From assembly GCA_013697635.1 (NCBI GenBank), contig JACCWM010000189.1:1-57622 (forward strand): DNA of 57,622 bases, written 5' to 3'. Below the pieces are notes generated by a model. It ran no database searches, had not been told where the DNA came from, and was given only the letters and a program-made list of their open reading frames with translations. Source of the DNA: Lujinxingiaceae bacterium (GTDB lineage: Bacteria > Myxococcota_A > Bradymonadia > Bradymonadales > Bradymonadaceae). The translations under genes and the position numbers were made by a program. Of the stretch, positions 8,472-18,900 are shown piece by piece; within the stretch, counting starts at the first letter, position 1; every line of letters starts with the position of its first letter.

Positions 8472-11400
8472 TCAGCGTCGTGGCTGCGGGCGCTGTGCGG
8501 GCTGCTGAAAGCTCGCCGGGGCAGGGCGCGGCTTCTCCCAGCGGGGAATGTCCTCGCGCGAGATGGCGAGCGGCGCATCGGGACGCGTCTTGGCGCTGGC
8601 TGCGCTTGATGCGGCTGCGACTCCTGGCGCTGGCGGCATTGGGCGAGCTGAGGCGCTGCTTGCCGGCGCAACGTAGGCGGGCTTGTCCGTTGTGGCGTCG
8701 GCCATCAACTCGCCACGCGCTGGGAGGGGAAGCCCGCTGTGCTCGATCTCAAACACACCAGTGGCTGCTACAAGCTCGAGCGCGCCATGGGCATCCTCGT
8801 CGCTGGCCGACACGCCTGCGTCGGCCAAGACCAGCTCATCCTGCTTGCCCAAGAGTGTGTCCACAGCCTCCTCGCTCAAGCAGGCGAGCAGCGGCTCACC
8901 TTGCTCGACGAGCGATGTTATCTCGCAGTGCTCCACGTCGGCCATGGCCAGCATCGGGTGTGCATGGGGCCATGCCAGCGTCAAGAATCCCTCAAAGGCG
9001 TTTTGACCCGCGGCGCCGTCCTCAGGCAAGTAATTGGCCAATGCTCCGAGTTCGACGAGGTCGGCCTCGAGCACGTCCTTGAGGTCATACTCGGAGAGGG
9101 CCAAGGGGTCGTCGGCGATCAACTCTGTGGGAGCATCGGCCAGGCGTCGGCGAGAAACATTGCTGTGCATCGAGGCCAGAAAGTGTGGTCCCTGGTAGTC
9201 GCTCTCGGCCAGGTAGCTTGGCCAGACGCCGGCGCCAAAGACCAGCGGCCAGGAGGGCAGGATCTCGGCAAAGATCGCAGGCTCGGCCATCGCTTGCTGG
9301 CGTTCGGGCTGCGAGCCCTCGAGCTCGACCGACATCAAGCCGGCGGCAAACATCTCCGTCCAGGCGGGCAGGCCCACCGCGAGCAGACGCTCGGGCGCAT
9401 AGCGCGGCTCGTCGTTGAGCTGTGCGACGAGCAAGGCCTCGCCGGCCGGCTCGTTGATGAGCTCGGGAATCTGCTCAACGTCGGGCTCGGGCACCGGATC
9501 GATCATGAGCATCAGGCCGGGCGCGAGCGCGCGCAGAAGCTGGGCGGGCAGGGCGCTCGTGAACTGAAAGTTCGCCGCGTCCTCGCCAGGAACGAAGACG
9601 GTGAGGGTGCCAAAGAAGCGCTCGCCGACGAAGAAGGCAAAGGTCGCCGTGCGGTTGATCGCTCTGGATTCAATGAGCCGGCCGCCGGCGTAGCGCTTGA
9701 TCCGGTGGTCGCCAGTGCCGGTTTTGCCACCAACTTCGAGCACCTCGCCATCGAGGGTGACAAAGGCTTTTTCGACGCGGCGCGCGGTGCCGCTTTGCAC
9801 GACGTCGAGCAGCGCGCGCCGCGTGACGTGGGCGACCTCCGGGGCAAGGATCTGTTGGGCCTCGGGGGGCTTTCGCCCGATGACGGTCTCAAACGGTGTA
9901 TTCTTGGCAAATTCGTACTCCTCGACGCGCACCGTGGGCAAGCGCGCGCCGTCGTTGAGGATGATGCCGACGAGCTCAGCGAGGGCGGCCGGGCGGTCGG
10001 CGCTGCTACCGATCGCGGTGGCATAGGAGGGCACGAGCGAATCAAAGGGATAGCCCAGGCGCTGCCAGGAGGCGTGAATCTGGGTGAAGGCCTCGTCCTC
10101 GAGCATGATGCGGATGCGCTTGTCTTGTTGGTGTTTGCGGCTGGTTCGAAACAGCCAGCGGTAGACCTGCTGGCGCTCGCTGCGGCTGGCTTCGATGATC
10201 TGCTCGTAGCCGGCCTCCTGGTTGTTTCGCATGTAATTGGCCGTCCACAACTCCAGGGGATGCACGCGGGCCAAATAGCCCTGATCGGCCAAGTTGAAGG
10301 CGCCGGGGGCGTGCTTTTGATAGAGCTCGTCGAGCAACTTGTCGCCGGGCACGCTCGAGGCATGTCGGCGCATGAAGTCGGAGAACGATGCGATGTCTTG
10401 TTCGGGAGCGACCGCGCGGTAGGCCACAGCGAGCTGCTTGGGCGTGAGCTTTCGGCCGCTGGCGAGGGCTTCGAGCACGGCCTCGGGGTTCTTGGCGCGG
10501 TACTTGCGCACGTAGCGATCCTGGAAGGTGCGTCCCTCCTGGTCGGCGAAGCGCTCGAGGAAGATGCGCCGCTCGAAGTCGTTGACGTCGTTGATGATCC
10601 GGTCGGCACGGCCGGCGTCGAGGTGCAGATAGTAGCGCGCAATATCGCGCATCATGCGAATGAACGGCAGGTTGACGGAGTGACGAAATGCCTCGTGAAC
10701 GCTCATCACGTGGTTTCGCTTGTTGTCGAAGTTCGAGAAGGTGTGCACCCCGCCACCGGTGAAAAAGTTCTCGCTCGGGCTGCCCGAGTATTGGCGGTTC
10801 ATCGCCGCCTCGAGCATGGTCTCGAGCGAGCGGTCCTTGGCGCGCGCCAGATAATCGGCCGCCCAGCGCGTCAGGTTGTCCTTGGCCTCGCTCGAGTTCT
10901 GGCGAAGCGTTGCGGCCTCGAGCACGTGGAAGCGACCGTGCAGCTCGGCGACGATTTCGAGATAGGTCACCAGGGTGCGCAGCTTGGCCGTCGAGCCCAG
11001 GTCGAGCTTGACTTGCTCGTTGATGTTCAGTGGCTGGTCGTAGCTGTCGGCCTGCACGCGCAGCACGTTGCCCACCGGCGTTCGCTCATAGAGCGTGAAG
11101 CTGTAGACCAGCGAGCTGAGGTCACTCTTTGCGCTGAGCAAACGGTGGCCCTTGAGGCCCAAGGTGGTGGCGAAGACCGGATCGTGGAGTTGGCTGAGCA
11201 CGTCGGTCACCGCGCCCTGCGCCTGACCGTCGATCGTGGTGCGCGCGGTCAAGTCGAGGCGGTCGAGATCGTAGAGGCCCTTGAGGCCGAGCTCGACCAT
11301 CATGTGGGTGCGGATGCCGTCGACGGCCTTTCGCTCGACAAAAGAGCCTGTCGGGCGCACCGGCACGCCGCGATTGACCTCAACCGTTGTGACGAGCGCG

Positions 11401-12668
11401 ACATCGCGAAGGGCGGTGGAGATGACGCCCGCGCGCGCCAGGATACGCAGGTATTGGTCGGTGAGCTCACTGAGCGCCTTGGGATCCTGGGCCAGAAAAT
11501 AGGAGGGCCGGCGGTGGGCCAGCATCAGGCTCAAGACGCGCCGGTAAGCCTCGGCCTGGCGCATCAAGGTGTCGCTTTGTTTGTGGGTGCTGTCCAAGCC
11601 GTAGATCGTGGGGCGGTCGGAGGTGAAGGCAGCCATGACCTCGCTGTGGTCGACGCCGTACCAGGCCCTCAAGCCGTCGGCCAGGCCATGCACCTCGCCG
11701 TGGCCGGCGACGGCCGCAAGGGGCACGCCGTTGAGGTATTCGAGCACGATGCGTCGCTGGGCCTCGATCGTGTTCTCGCCGCCGGCGTAGGCGCGAAGCG
11801 AGGCCGTGGCCATCTGGCGAAGCTTGTCGCTCGAGGTCTTGGTGCGCCCCTCGTCGGAGTGGCGAAACTTTTCAATCTGGGTGGCGAGCGTGCTGCCGCC
11901 AAAGACGTTGCCGCTTGCGCCCAAATAGCGCGCGCCCATGGCCAGGGTTGCACCGATGAAGCGCCTCCACTCGATGGCCGGGTTGAAGGTGGGGAAGTTC
12001 TCATCGAGCAGATTGCGGTTCTCGATGAACAGCAGGGTCTGGACGACTAGCGGGGGGATCTCGTCGAAGGAGGCGAAGCCGTGCTCGGGAAAGCTGACCT
12101 TGTAGACCGGCTTGCCATGGCGGTCGAGCACTTCGAGGCCGGCGTGGCTCTTCTCGTCATAGAGCGGGAAGAGGCCCTTATCGACGAGCTCTTCCATGCG
12201 TGGGGACAGGCGCGCCTGGGAGCTGACCTCGTAGCCGCGACGGGCGAGGCGCTCGCTGGCGGTCGGAATGTGCGTGTAGCCCAGGCGACGGTCGTAGGGG
12301 CCGGTGGTGGGAAAGTGCATTGCGGGATTTTGGCCCTCGTCCACCCAGTAATAGAGCTCCTGGCCCAGGGCGGCGAGATACCGCGCCTGAAGACGTGAGG
12401 TCGTCAGCTCGACGTAGACCGCATAGGCGAGCAGGCCGGCGCAGGCGGCGACGGTCACGACGAACAGTCGGCGAAGCGGGGTGGCCACGGGCGCAAACAG
12501 GATCGACAACATCAGCGCCATCGCGCGCCACAGCAGACCGCGTCTCGGCCTCGGCTGCCCGGTGGGCAACGATGCTCTCACGGCCACCGGGCGGCGTGAA
12601 AACTTGAGGCGAGAGGTCACTGGGCTCGTAAAGACGTTGCGCAACATAGCGGGCCACCACCACGACAT
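8472..12668 (-). CDS. Very large class A penicillin-binding protein (GT51 transglycosylase/transpeptidase)
   Basis: 1398 residues, against about 750-900 for most family members. One membrane segment lies near 68-86. The GT51 domain shows FIENRNLLD (catalytic Glu about 216) and GGSTLATQ (257-264). The transpeptidase domain has the three active-site motifs: STAK (S559-K562), SVN (664-666) and KTG (982-984). The SxxK-SxN and SxN-KTG spacings are much larger than usual, so there are insertions (about 570-660 and 690-870). About 340 C-terminal residues are Pro/Ala/Glu-rich and unrecognised. It polymerises and crosslinks peptidoglycan in the periplasm. The start is uncertain: ATG at 12668, or 12647; no clear ribosome site. 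Confidence 0.85.
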   Translation of the reverse strand: MSWWWPAMLRNVFTSPVTSRLKFSRRPVAVRASLPTGQPRPRRGLLWRAMALMLSILFAPVATPLRRLFVVTVAACAGLLAYAVYVELTTSRLQARYLAALGQELYYWVDEGQNPAMHFPTTGPYDRRLGYTHIPTASERLARRGYEVSSQARLSPRMEELVDKGLFPLYDEKSHAGLEVLDRHGKPVYKVSFPEHGFASFDEIPPLVVQTLLFIENRNLLDENFPTFNPAIEWRRFIGATLAMGARYLGASGNVFGGSTLATQIEKFRHSDEGRTKTSSDKLRQMATASLRAYAGGENTIEAQRRIVLEYLNGVPLAAVAGHGEVHGLADGLRAWYGVDHSEVMAAFTSDRPTIYGLDSTHKQSDTLMRQAEAYRRVLSLMLAHRRPSYFLAQDPKALSELTDQYLRILARAGVISTALRDVALVTTVEVNRGVPVRPTGSFVERKAVDGIRTHMMVELGLKGLYDLDRLDLTARTTIDGQAQGAVTDVLSQLHDPVFATTLGLKGHRLLSAKSDLSSLVYSFTLYERTPVGNVLRVQADSYDQPLNINEQVKLDLGSTAKLRTLVTYLEIVAELHGRFHVLEAATLRQNSSEAKDNLTRWAADYLARAKDRSLETMLEAAMNRQYSGSPSENFFTGGGVHTFSNFDNKRNHVMSVHEAFRHSVNLPFIRMMRDIARYYLHLDAGRADRIINDVNDFERRIFLERFADQEGRTFQDRYVRKYRAKNPEAVLEALASGRKLTPKQLAVAYRAVAPEQDIASFSDFMRRHASSVPGDKLLDELYQKHAPGAFNLADQGYLARVHPLELWTANYMRNNQEAGYEQIIEASRSERQQVYRWLFRTSRKHQQDKRIRIMLEDEAFTQIHASWQRLGYPFDSLVPSYATAIGSSADRPAALAELVGIILNDGARLPTVRVEEYEFAKNTPFETVIGRKPPEAQQILAPEVAHVTRRALLDVVQSGTARRVEKAFVTLDGEVLEVGGKTGTGDHRIKRYAGGRLIESRAINRTATFAFFVGERFFGTLTVFVPGEDAANFQFTSALPAQLLRALAPGLMLMIDPVPEPDVEQIPELINEPAGEALLVAQLNDEPRYAPERLLAVGLPAWTEMFAAGLMSVELEGSQPERQQAMAEPAIFAEILPSWPLVFGAGVWPSYLAESDYQGPHFLASMHSNVSRRRLADAPTELIADDPLALSEYDLKDVLEADLVELGALANYLPEDGAAGQNAFEGFLTLAWPHAHPMLAMADVEHCEITSLVEQGEPLLACLSEEAVDTLLGKQDELVLADAGVSASDEDAHGALELVAATGVFEIEHSGLPLPARGELMADATTDKPAYVAPASSASARPMPPAPGVAAASSAASAKTRPDAPLAISREDIPRWEKPRPAPASFQQPAQRPQPRR

Positions 12669-13074
12669 AAAACCATTTATTCCGACCTAACTGCCGCATA
12701 CCCCGTGGCATGCAGCCAGCAACGCAGCTTGAAAAAGACGCTCCTCGGGCGTCGAATCGACCTTCCTTGGTGAGATGGAGGTATTACCTCTGGTTTTAAA
12801 ACCAGTTATCTCAACAAATTATGCCGGATTCGCCCCCAGCGTCGAATTATTCGATTGATTTCGTGCTGGACAAACACACAGGATGGACCATCAAGCGCGC
12901 CGACACACATCAGTCAAAAAAGGATGGGCGCTAAGTGTCTGGATTCTAAAGTATTTGTTGGCATCTCGCAAGTAAATCGAGAGTGTCGTTGGCTGCTGTA
13001 TTTCCAGAATTCGTGTGTGCTATGCTGCGGCGTCGGGCTTCATTGTGTTGGCCACACTTTTTTGTGCAGATGGT
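12669..13074. other. 406-base AT-richer divergent intergenic region
   Basis: Lies between the divergent penicillin-binding protein gene and the acyltransferase gene and must hold both promoters. The only structure I can support is the nested palindrome cluster at 12767-12817. No convincing -35/-10 pair or small ORF was seen. The acyltransferase frame is open from 13015, so up to 60 bases of this gap could be coding. Confidence 0.5.
12767..12817. repeat. Nested palindrome cluster (possible operator or cruciform)
   Basis: Outer arms TTGGTGAGAT (12767-12776) and ATCTCAACAA (12808-12817) are inverted copies with one mismatch. Between them sit GAGGTATTACCTC (12778-12790, perfect 6-bp arms) and TGGTTTTAAAACCA (12791-12804, perfect 14-base palindrome). 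Three dyads in 51 bases of a divergent promoter region suggest regulator binding; there is no T-tract in terminator position. Confidence 0.6.
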
Positions 13075-14040
13075 ATGAATCTTTCGACTCTCAAGGGTAC
13101 CGAGCCCGTCGCGCGAGCACGCTGGAGCCGCGGTGTTTACCGGGCGGCCATGGTCTCGTTTGCCCTTGGCGGTCGCACACGCGTGGCGATCGAGGGCGAG
13201 CAGTATCTGCCTCGCGAGCCGGCAATCTTCGCCGTCAATCACACACACTCGTATGATTTTTTGCCCATGCGCGTGGCGCTGTTTGGTCGCGGGCTCAACC
13301 TGGTGACCTGGATCAAGGCGCGCGCTTTTGGCGACCCGCTGTCGGCGGCCTTTTTTTCGAAGACGGGCAATATCCCGCTGTGCTCGCGCGGCTACGTCAT
13401 TGCCGCGGATTTTCGTGACTTGATCGGGCGTCGCCCCAGCGAGGATGAGTACCGCGCGCTTCGTGACTTCATCGACGACAGCGTAGCGCTTCCGGACAAC
13501 GCGTTGTTCGCCAAACTGCAGGGCGAGCCGCGCGACATGCTCGGTATACGCTTTGAGCCGAGCACGACGGGCTACCGCGATGCCATTCGCACGCTGTACT
13601 TCGAGATGATGCAGGCCACGCTCGAGCTTGCCAGGCGCTGCGTCGAGGCCGGCCACCACATGCAGATCTATCCGCAAGGCTCTGTTTCAAGGCGTTTGAG
13701 CCCGGGCCATGTCGGTATCATCCACGCTGCGATGGCGTTGCGCCTGCCGATCATTGCAAGCGGGCAGAGCGGTTGTCGCGAGGCCTTTGTCGGCGCCGGT
13801 CCGTTGACGAGAAAGGGTCAAATCGTGCTGCGTCTTGGCGAGCCAGCACACATCGACTACAGCGCCTACCCGGGCGATTTTCGCGCGTTTCATCCCGACG
13901 ATGAAGACCGCCACCGTGCGCGTCTCGAGGCCGACACAGCCGGGATCATGGAGCGTGTCAACGCCTTGCTCGACCCAGCCTACCAATGGGCGCCCGACAG
14001 GCAAAGCGACGGTAAGCAGGGCACGGCGCGCTTTTTCTAA
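13075..14040 (+). CDS. PlsC-like (lysophospholipid) acyltransferase
   Basis: About 321 residues from the ATG at 13075 (MNLSTLKG); a GTG at 13015 in the same frame is possible, and neither has a strong ribosome site. The acyltransferase HX4D motif is visible as NHTHSYD (H56-D61), and later segments MQIYPQGSVSR and SGQSGCREAF fit the glycerol-phosphate acyltransferase fold. It likely transfers an acyl chain to a lysophospholipid or related lipid at the inner membrane. The DegT-type aminotransferase follows 56 bases later on the same strand, so acylation of an unusual amino-sugar or amino-lipid is possible but unproven. Confidence 0.75.
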   Translation: MNLSTLKGTEPVARARWSRGVYRAAMVSFALGGRTRVAIEGEQYLPREPAIFAVNHTHSYDFLPMRVALFGRGLNLVTWIKARAFGDPLSAAFFSKTGNIPLCSRGYVIAADFRDLIGRRPSEDEYRALRDFIDDSVALPDNALFAKLQGEPRDMLGIRFEPSTTGYRDAIRTLYFEMMQATLELARRCVEAGHHMQIYPQGSVSRRLSPGHVGIIHAAMALRLPIIASGQSGCREAFVGAGPLTRKGQIVLRLGEPAHIDYSAYPGDFRAFHPDDEDRHRARLEADTAGIMERVNALLDPAYQWAPDRQSDGKQGTARFF

Positions 14041-14096
14041 AGTATCGCTTGAGATGTATTGCTTTAGGTGACCCGTGGGTAAGATGAGCGTAATCG

Positions 14097-15341
14097 ATGT
14101 ATAGTCGTAAGCGACTGGATATGGGCTGGTTGGACGTCGTTGCAGGCTTTGGCTTTGTTGTCGGCGCAGGCCTCAACAGGGAGCCTCAAGTAACGCTTGA
14201 GCAAACTTGGTCGCCGCGAGGACAGGCTCTGGCCTGTCTCTCGGTGCGAAGCGGCTTCGATTTGCTGTTGGGCTGTCAGGACTGGCCCGAGGGCAGCGAG
14301 TTGGTGATGACGGCGATCACGATCCCCGACATGGTGCGCATCGTCGAGCACCACGGCTTCGCGGCGATTCCAGTCGACGTCGCCGTCGATAGCCTCGAGT
14401 CCGATATCGAGGCTATCGAGCGAGCGATTGGGCCCAAAACGCGGGCCATTGTCGTGGCGCATCTGTTCGGCACGCGCCATGAGATTGGACCGATCGCGAA
14501 GCTGGCGCGTGCACACGGCCTGCTGCTCATCGAGGACTGCGCCCAGGCGTTCGATGGCCTCGACTACCGGGGCGATGAGCGCGCCGACGTTTCGATGTTC
14601 AGCTTCGGCACGATCAAGACGGCCACGGCCCTCGGTGGCGCTCTGCTCACCGTGCGCCGGCCGGCGCTTTTGGAGGCGATGGCCAAGCGCCAGGCAGACT
14701 ATCCGCTTCAGCCGAGGCGAAAGTATCTGGCCAAATTGATTCGGTGTGTGGCGATGATGGCCCTTTCACCGGCTTTTGCCTACGGTTTGTTGGTCGCCTC
14801 GTTGGGTGCGCTCGGCCAGGATTATGACGCGGTCGTGCGCAACCTGGTTCGCGGGTTTAGCGGTCCGAGCTTCATCGATGCGATCCGCCATCGGCCCTGC
14901 CTGGCGCTGCTGTCGATGCTGGAGCGCCGGCTGCGCTCACCGCTGACCGAGCGGCGGCTGCGCGCGCGCGCAGCAGCCTCGCGTGAGCTGGCCGAGGCAC
15001 TTGGCACGAGTCTGCAGTATTTTGGCGAGCGCGCTCAGCCGCACACGTTTTGGTTGTTTGCCGTCGTCGTCGAAAATCCTGAGCCGTTGATTCAAAGGCT
15101 TCGCGAGGCGGGCTTTGATGCGACCAGCGGAGGCTCGACTCTGGTGGCGACCGGCTCCAATGGGCTCGCCGCGACACTTGCCCCGGCGGCTAGTTTGGCC
15201 ATGGCGCAGATCGTCTACATTCCCGTGTATGCGCAGATGTCCGCGCGGGCCAGGCGCCGTCTTGCGCAGGTCGTCAATGCGCAGGCACAGCCGCTGAGAA
15301 CGGTGCAAAGCGAGCCGATGCACCAGGACAACGCGGCCTGA
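14097..15341 (+). CDS. DegT/DnrJ/EryC1-type PLP aminotransferase
   Basis: 414 residues. Family features: EDCAQAFDG (D147 contacts the PLP nitrogen) and the Schiff-base lysine in FSFGTIKTATALGGAL (K174). These enzymes usually transaminate nucleotide-linked keto-sugars, and some act on other aldehydes. The C-terminal half is diverged, with a hydrophobic stretch (VAMMALSPAFAYGLLVASLG) that is unusual for soluble family members and may be a membrane-associated segment. The start at the ATG 14097 has no clear ribosome site. It lies 56 bases after the acyltransferase and converges on apaG. Confidence 0.8.
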   Translation: MYSRKRLDMGWLDVVAGFGFVVGAGLNREPQVTLEQTWSPRGQALACLSVRSGFDLLLGCQDWPEGSELVMTAITIPDMVRIVEHHGFAAIPVDVAVDSLESDIEAIERAIGPKTRAIVVAHLFGTRHEIGPIAKLARAHGLLLIEDCAQAFDGLDYRGDERADVSMFSFGTIKTATALGGALLTVRRPALLEAMAKRQADYPLQPRRKYLAKLIRCVAMMALSPAFAYGLLVASLGALGQDYDAVVRNLVRGFSGPSFIDAIRHRPCLALLSMLERRLRSPLTERRLRARAAASRELAEALGTSLQYFGERAQPHTFWLFAVVVENPEPLIQRLREAGFDATSGGSTLVATGSNGLAATLAPAASLAMAQIVYIPVYAQMSARARRRLAQVVNAQAQPLRTVQSEPMHQDNAA

Positions 15342-15345
15342 GCTC

Positions 15346-15729
15346 TCAGTTCAAGGCGTGGGGCTGGCTCAGCGAGAAGGAAGGGATCGCGACATCGAAG
15401 TGTGTGCCGTCGTTGGCGATCATCGTGTAGTTGCCGCGCATCATGCCAAAGGGTGAGTCCAGCGGACAGGCGCTGGTGTACTCGAATGCCTCACCGGGCG
15501 CGATCAGGGGCTGCTCTCCGACGACGCCGGCGCCATAGACCTCGGAGACGACGCCTTCGGCGTTTGTAATTAGCCAGTGGCGGCTCAACAAGCGCACAGA
15601 CTGGGTGGCGACATTGTGGATGCGAATGCGGTAGATGAAGAACCACAAGTTCTTAAGGGGAGCGGAGCGCTCCGGTGCATAACGGCAATGAACGCTGATT
15701 TCGATGGTGTTCTCGAGGACTGCGGGCAT
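15346..15729 (-). CDS. apaG: ApaG domain protein
   Basis: 127 residues, the usual ApaG length, and alignable end to end with the family: YRIRIHN, RLLSRHWLITNAEG, GAGVVGEQPLIAPGEAFEY and TSACPLDSPFGMMRGNY. ApaG has an Ig-like fold; in enterobacteria it lies with ksgA and apaH and has been linked to cobalt/magnesium phenotypes, but its biochemical role is unsettled. Here it is solitary, divergent from the kinase gene and convergent with the aminotransferase (gap four bases). GAGG lies ten bases before the ATG. Confidence 0.93.
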   Translation of the reverse strand: MPAVLENTIEISVHCRYAPERSAPLKNLWFFIYRIRIHNVATQSVRLLSRHWLITNAEGVVSEVYGAGVVGEQPLIAPGEAFEYTSACPLDSPFGMMRGNYTMIANDGTHFDVAIPSFSLSQPHALN

Positions 15730-15928
15730 AGCGGACTTACCTCAGGTGGGGCGCACAGGACTTTGTTTCATGTGATGCAGCGACAGGTTATGCGTGCTGG
15801 CCACCCGGCGTCAATTCGCGTGAGCCGTGGGCTAGGCTCGAAATTCTACAATGCTGTTTTCGTTCGGCCGCGAATAGGATAAAAGCGGTGGTGCGCAGCG
15901 AGAACGCCTGGCTCAACATTGGACGCTC

Positions 15929-18900
15929 ATGTCGACAAATTCCTGGAACACCGATCTCAACAAAGGCGTCAAGGTCTTTGCCGGGCGTTATGCCTATCAA
16001 AAGCCTTTGGGCCGTGGGGCAGGAGGCTCGGTGTATCTGGCCGAGGACCTGCTGCACAAGCGGCGCGAGGTCGCGCTCAAGGTGCTCTCGGCCGAGGCCT
16101 ACCAGACGGTCCAGGGCAAGATGTTGCGCCGCGAGTTCGAGATCCTCTCCAAGCTCGACCACCCCAATCTCGTGCGGGTTTTTGATTACGGCAGTCTGCC
16201 CGATGGCGGCGTCTATTTGGCCGAGGAGTACATCGACGGCTTCAGCCTGCAAGATGCACGCGCACTGCTCGAGCCGGTGGCGCTGATCAACCTCACCATT
16301 CAGCTCTTGCAGGGCCTGGCTTATTTGCATGCGATGGGCACGATCCACCGCGACATCAAGCCGGCCAACGTCATGTTGCTGTGGCTCGACGACGCCTCGG
16401 CGCTCCCGATGGCAAAGCTCGTCGACTTTGGTCTCTCGAGCATGGACCCCAAGCGCGACACGCTGCGCGGCGGTACGCGCTCCTACATGGCGCCCGAGGT
16501 GATTCGCGGGGAAAAGGGCGAGCAGCGCTCGGATTTGTACAGTCTGGGCGTGACGCTTTACTACGCGCTCTGTGGCGTTTTGCCCTTTGGCCCGCGCAGC
16601 AAAGACGACCCACCACCGACGGACGAGGATTTTCGCCCGCCCGAGCCTCATCGCCTCAATCCGGAGGTGCCGCTGCCGTTGAGCCGCTTTACGATGGCCC
16701 TGTTGCGCCAGCTTCCTGACGTGGAGTACGCCGACGCCGGCGAGGCGCTGCAGGCGCTGGCTGCGGACGCGGAGACTTTTGAGGCGATGTCGGCCGGTCG
16801 CATGGCCAATTCGCTCGACGTGGCGGCCTCGCCGGTGCTCAAGGGCTATTTTGAGCGCGGCATTTTGGAGCGCCGCGAGCGTGAGGCTGACGCGCTTGTG
16901 GAGTGGTTGGGGCGCGAGGGCGCAAGCCATGTCGGCCAGGTCAACCTGATCTCGGGCACGCCGGGCTCGGGTCGCTCGCGCTTGCTGCACGACGTCGAGA
17001 GTGCGAGCAAGCTTGGCGGCCATCTGGTCTTGCGGGTCAACTGCCGGGCACCGATGGCGCCCTTTGAGCTGATGAGCGAATTGCTTCGCCAGACGATCGC
17101 CGTGGCGCGCAGCCACCAGGCCGACGCGCTCGCCAAGCACCGGGTTCCGGCGGCGGTTCGGGCCTGCTTGACTGCGTTGGAGCTGGCCACGGCCGGCGAG
17201 GGCGCCGAGCCGCAAGTCGAGCAGGCGTGGATGCGAACGGCCTTTGAGGAGGCCGTGGCGCTGCTCGCGCCCTACCGTCTGGTGTTGTTCATCGACGACA
17301 TCGATCAGGGCGATGAGCACTCCATGGCGTTTTTGCGCAACTGGTACGAGCGTGCCAAGTCATCGCATCGGCCCGATATCATCGCCGCGGCCGTGGCAGG
17401 CAAGGCCCTGTCAGGGCTGGAGAGCTCGCCGGCCACACAACATCTGGTGATTGAAGGCATCACACGCGCCGATGTCGACGCATTCTTTGTCGACAAGCTC
17501 ATGCTCGCCAACACCTCCGAGAGCTGGCGCAGCGAGGTGGCGCGCTTTGGGCAGGGCCGCCCCTCCTATATCGAGGAGCTGTGCCGCCACCTGATCGACG
17601 TCGGGGTTTTGCGCCGTGCCTCAGCGCAAGCCTGGGAAGCCGACTTGACCGATCTGGGCGTGGTGCCGATGCCAACGAGCATCAAGGAGTCGTTTCGCCG
17701 GCGTATGACGGCCGTGGGCGCCGGTGGGCGTGAGTGCCTGGAGCTTTTGGCGCTGCTCGACCGACCCGTCTTGTGGGAGTCGATCCGTGAGCTGCTCGTC
17801 GTGGGCGGCACGACGCCCGAGGAGGCCGATCGTACGCTGGATACGCTGCAGTGGCGCCATCTGACGCTGACTGAGCTTGAAACAAGTGGTCGCCTGGTGC
17901 GCCTGATCGCCGTCGAACTCAGCGATGTCGTCCGGGACATGCTCAGCCCGGAGTGGAAGCGCGCCTTGCATCGGCGCATCGGTAATCACTTGATTGCGAG
18001 CTGGCGCAAAGGCGACGCCGATCCCTGTGAGGCTGCCCGTCACCTCGAGCTTGGTGGCCAGCGCGTGCCTGCCCATGACGTCTTGGAGGTCGCCGGCGAC
18101 GATGCCTCGATGCGCTCCAACAATTATCGCCAGGCGCTGTCGTTTTATGACAAAGCGCTGGTCGACAATCGTGACGGGCGTGCGTCGGCCATCTTGCACG
18201 TCAAAATTGCCCAGGCAGCCGTCGCGCTCTACGATCCTGCGCGCGTGCGCCACCATCTGGCTCAGGCCGGTGTGCTGGCCGAGCGCACGGCGCTCGATTG
18301 GCTGATGTACCGTGTGTTTTTGAGCGCGGCGCGCATCGCCATATGCGTCGGAGACACCGCCTGGGCACATGAGTGGCAGAACCGGCTGCGCGACTGCTTG
18401 CCAGCGATGAGTCAGCAAGGCGAAGTGCTCGAGCTCGACGCCCGGCTTGCACTATCCCAGGGTAGCCTGGATTTGGCCACGTCCGGGCTGCAGCGCTGCA
18501 TCAAGCGCGCACGCCACTTCGGAAATCGCGCCGGTCTTGTTGTGGCGCTGCGCCACTACGCGCATTTGCGCCTGCTCGGTGGACATGTCGCCGAGGGCTT
18601 CGAGTTCTACAATGAGGCGATCGAGGTGGCCAGCCCCCTGGGCGCGACGAGTCTTGGGGCTGTGCTTGCGAGCTATGGCGGGGACTTGCGCCGGGTAGGA
18701 CGGGTCAATGAGGCGATCGAGGCGCTCGTTGATGCCATTGAGATGTTGCGTGAGGGCGACGAACCCGAAGAATGGATCCGCGGGCTGCTCGAGTTGGCCA
18801 ACTGCCACGCCGATCGCGGCGACCTCTCCGAGGCCAGAAAGCGTGGCGTTGAGGCGTCGTGCTTCGCTCAACGGTTGAACCATCGTCCGCTCGAGCAGAA

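Noticed and set aside
8739-12050. A 1103-codon open frame on the plus strand
   Set aside because: It is antisense to the penicillin-binding protein gene; its composition (repetitive Ala/Gly/Glu/Arg) is that of a shadow frame in GC-rich coding DNA, and no domain is visible.
15788-17320. A 510-codon minus-strand frame
   Set aside because: Antisense to the kinase domain, whose motifs are complete on the plus strand; no domain or ribosome site.
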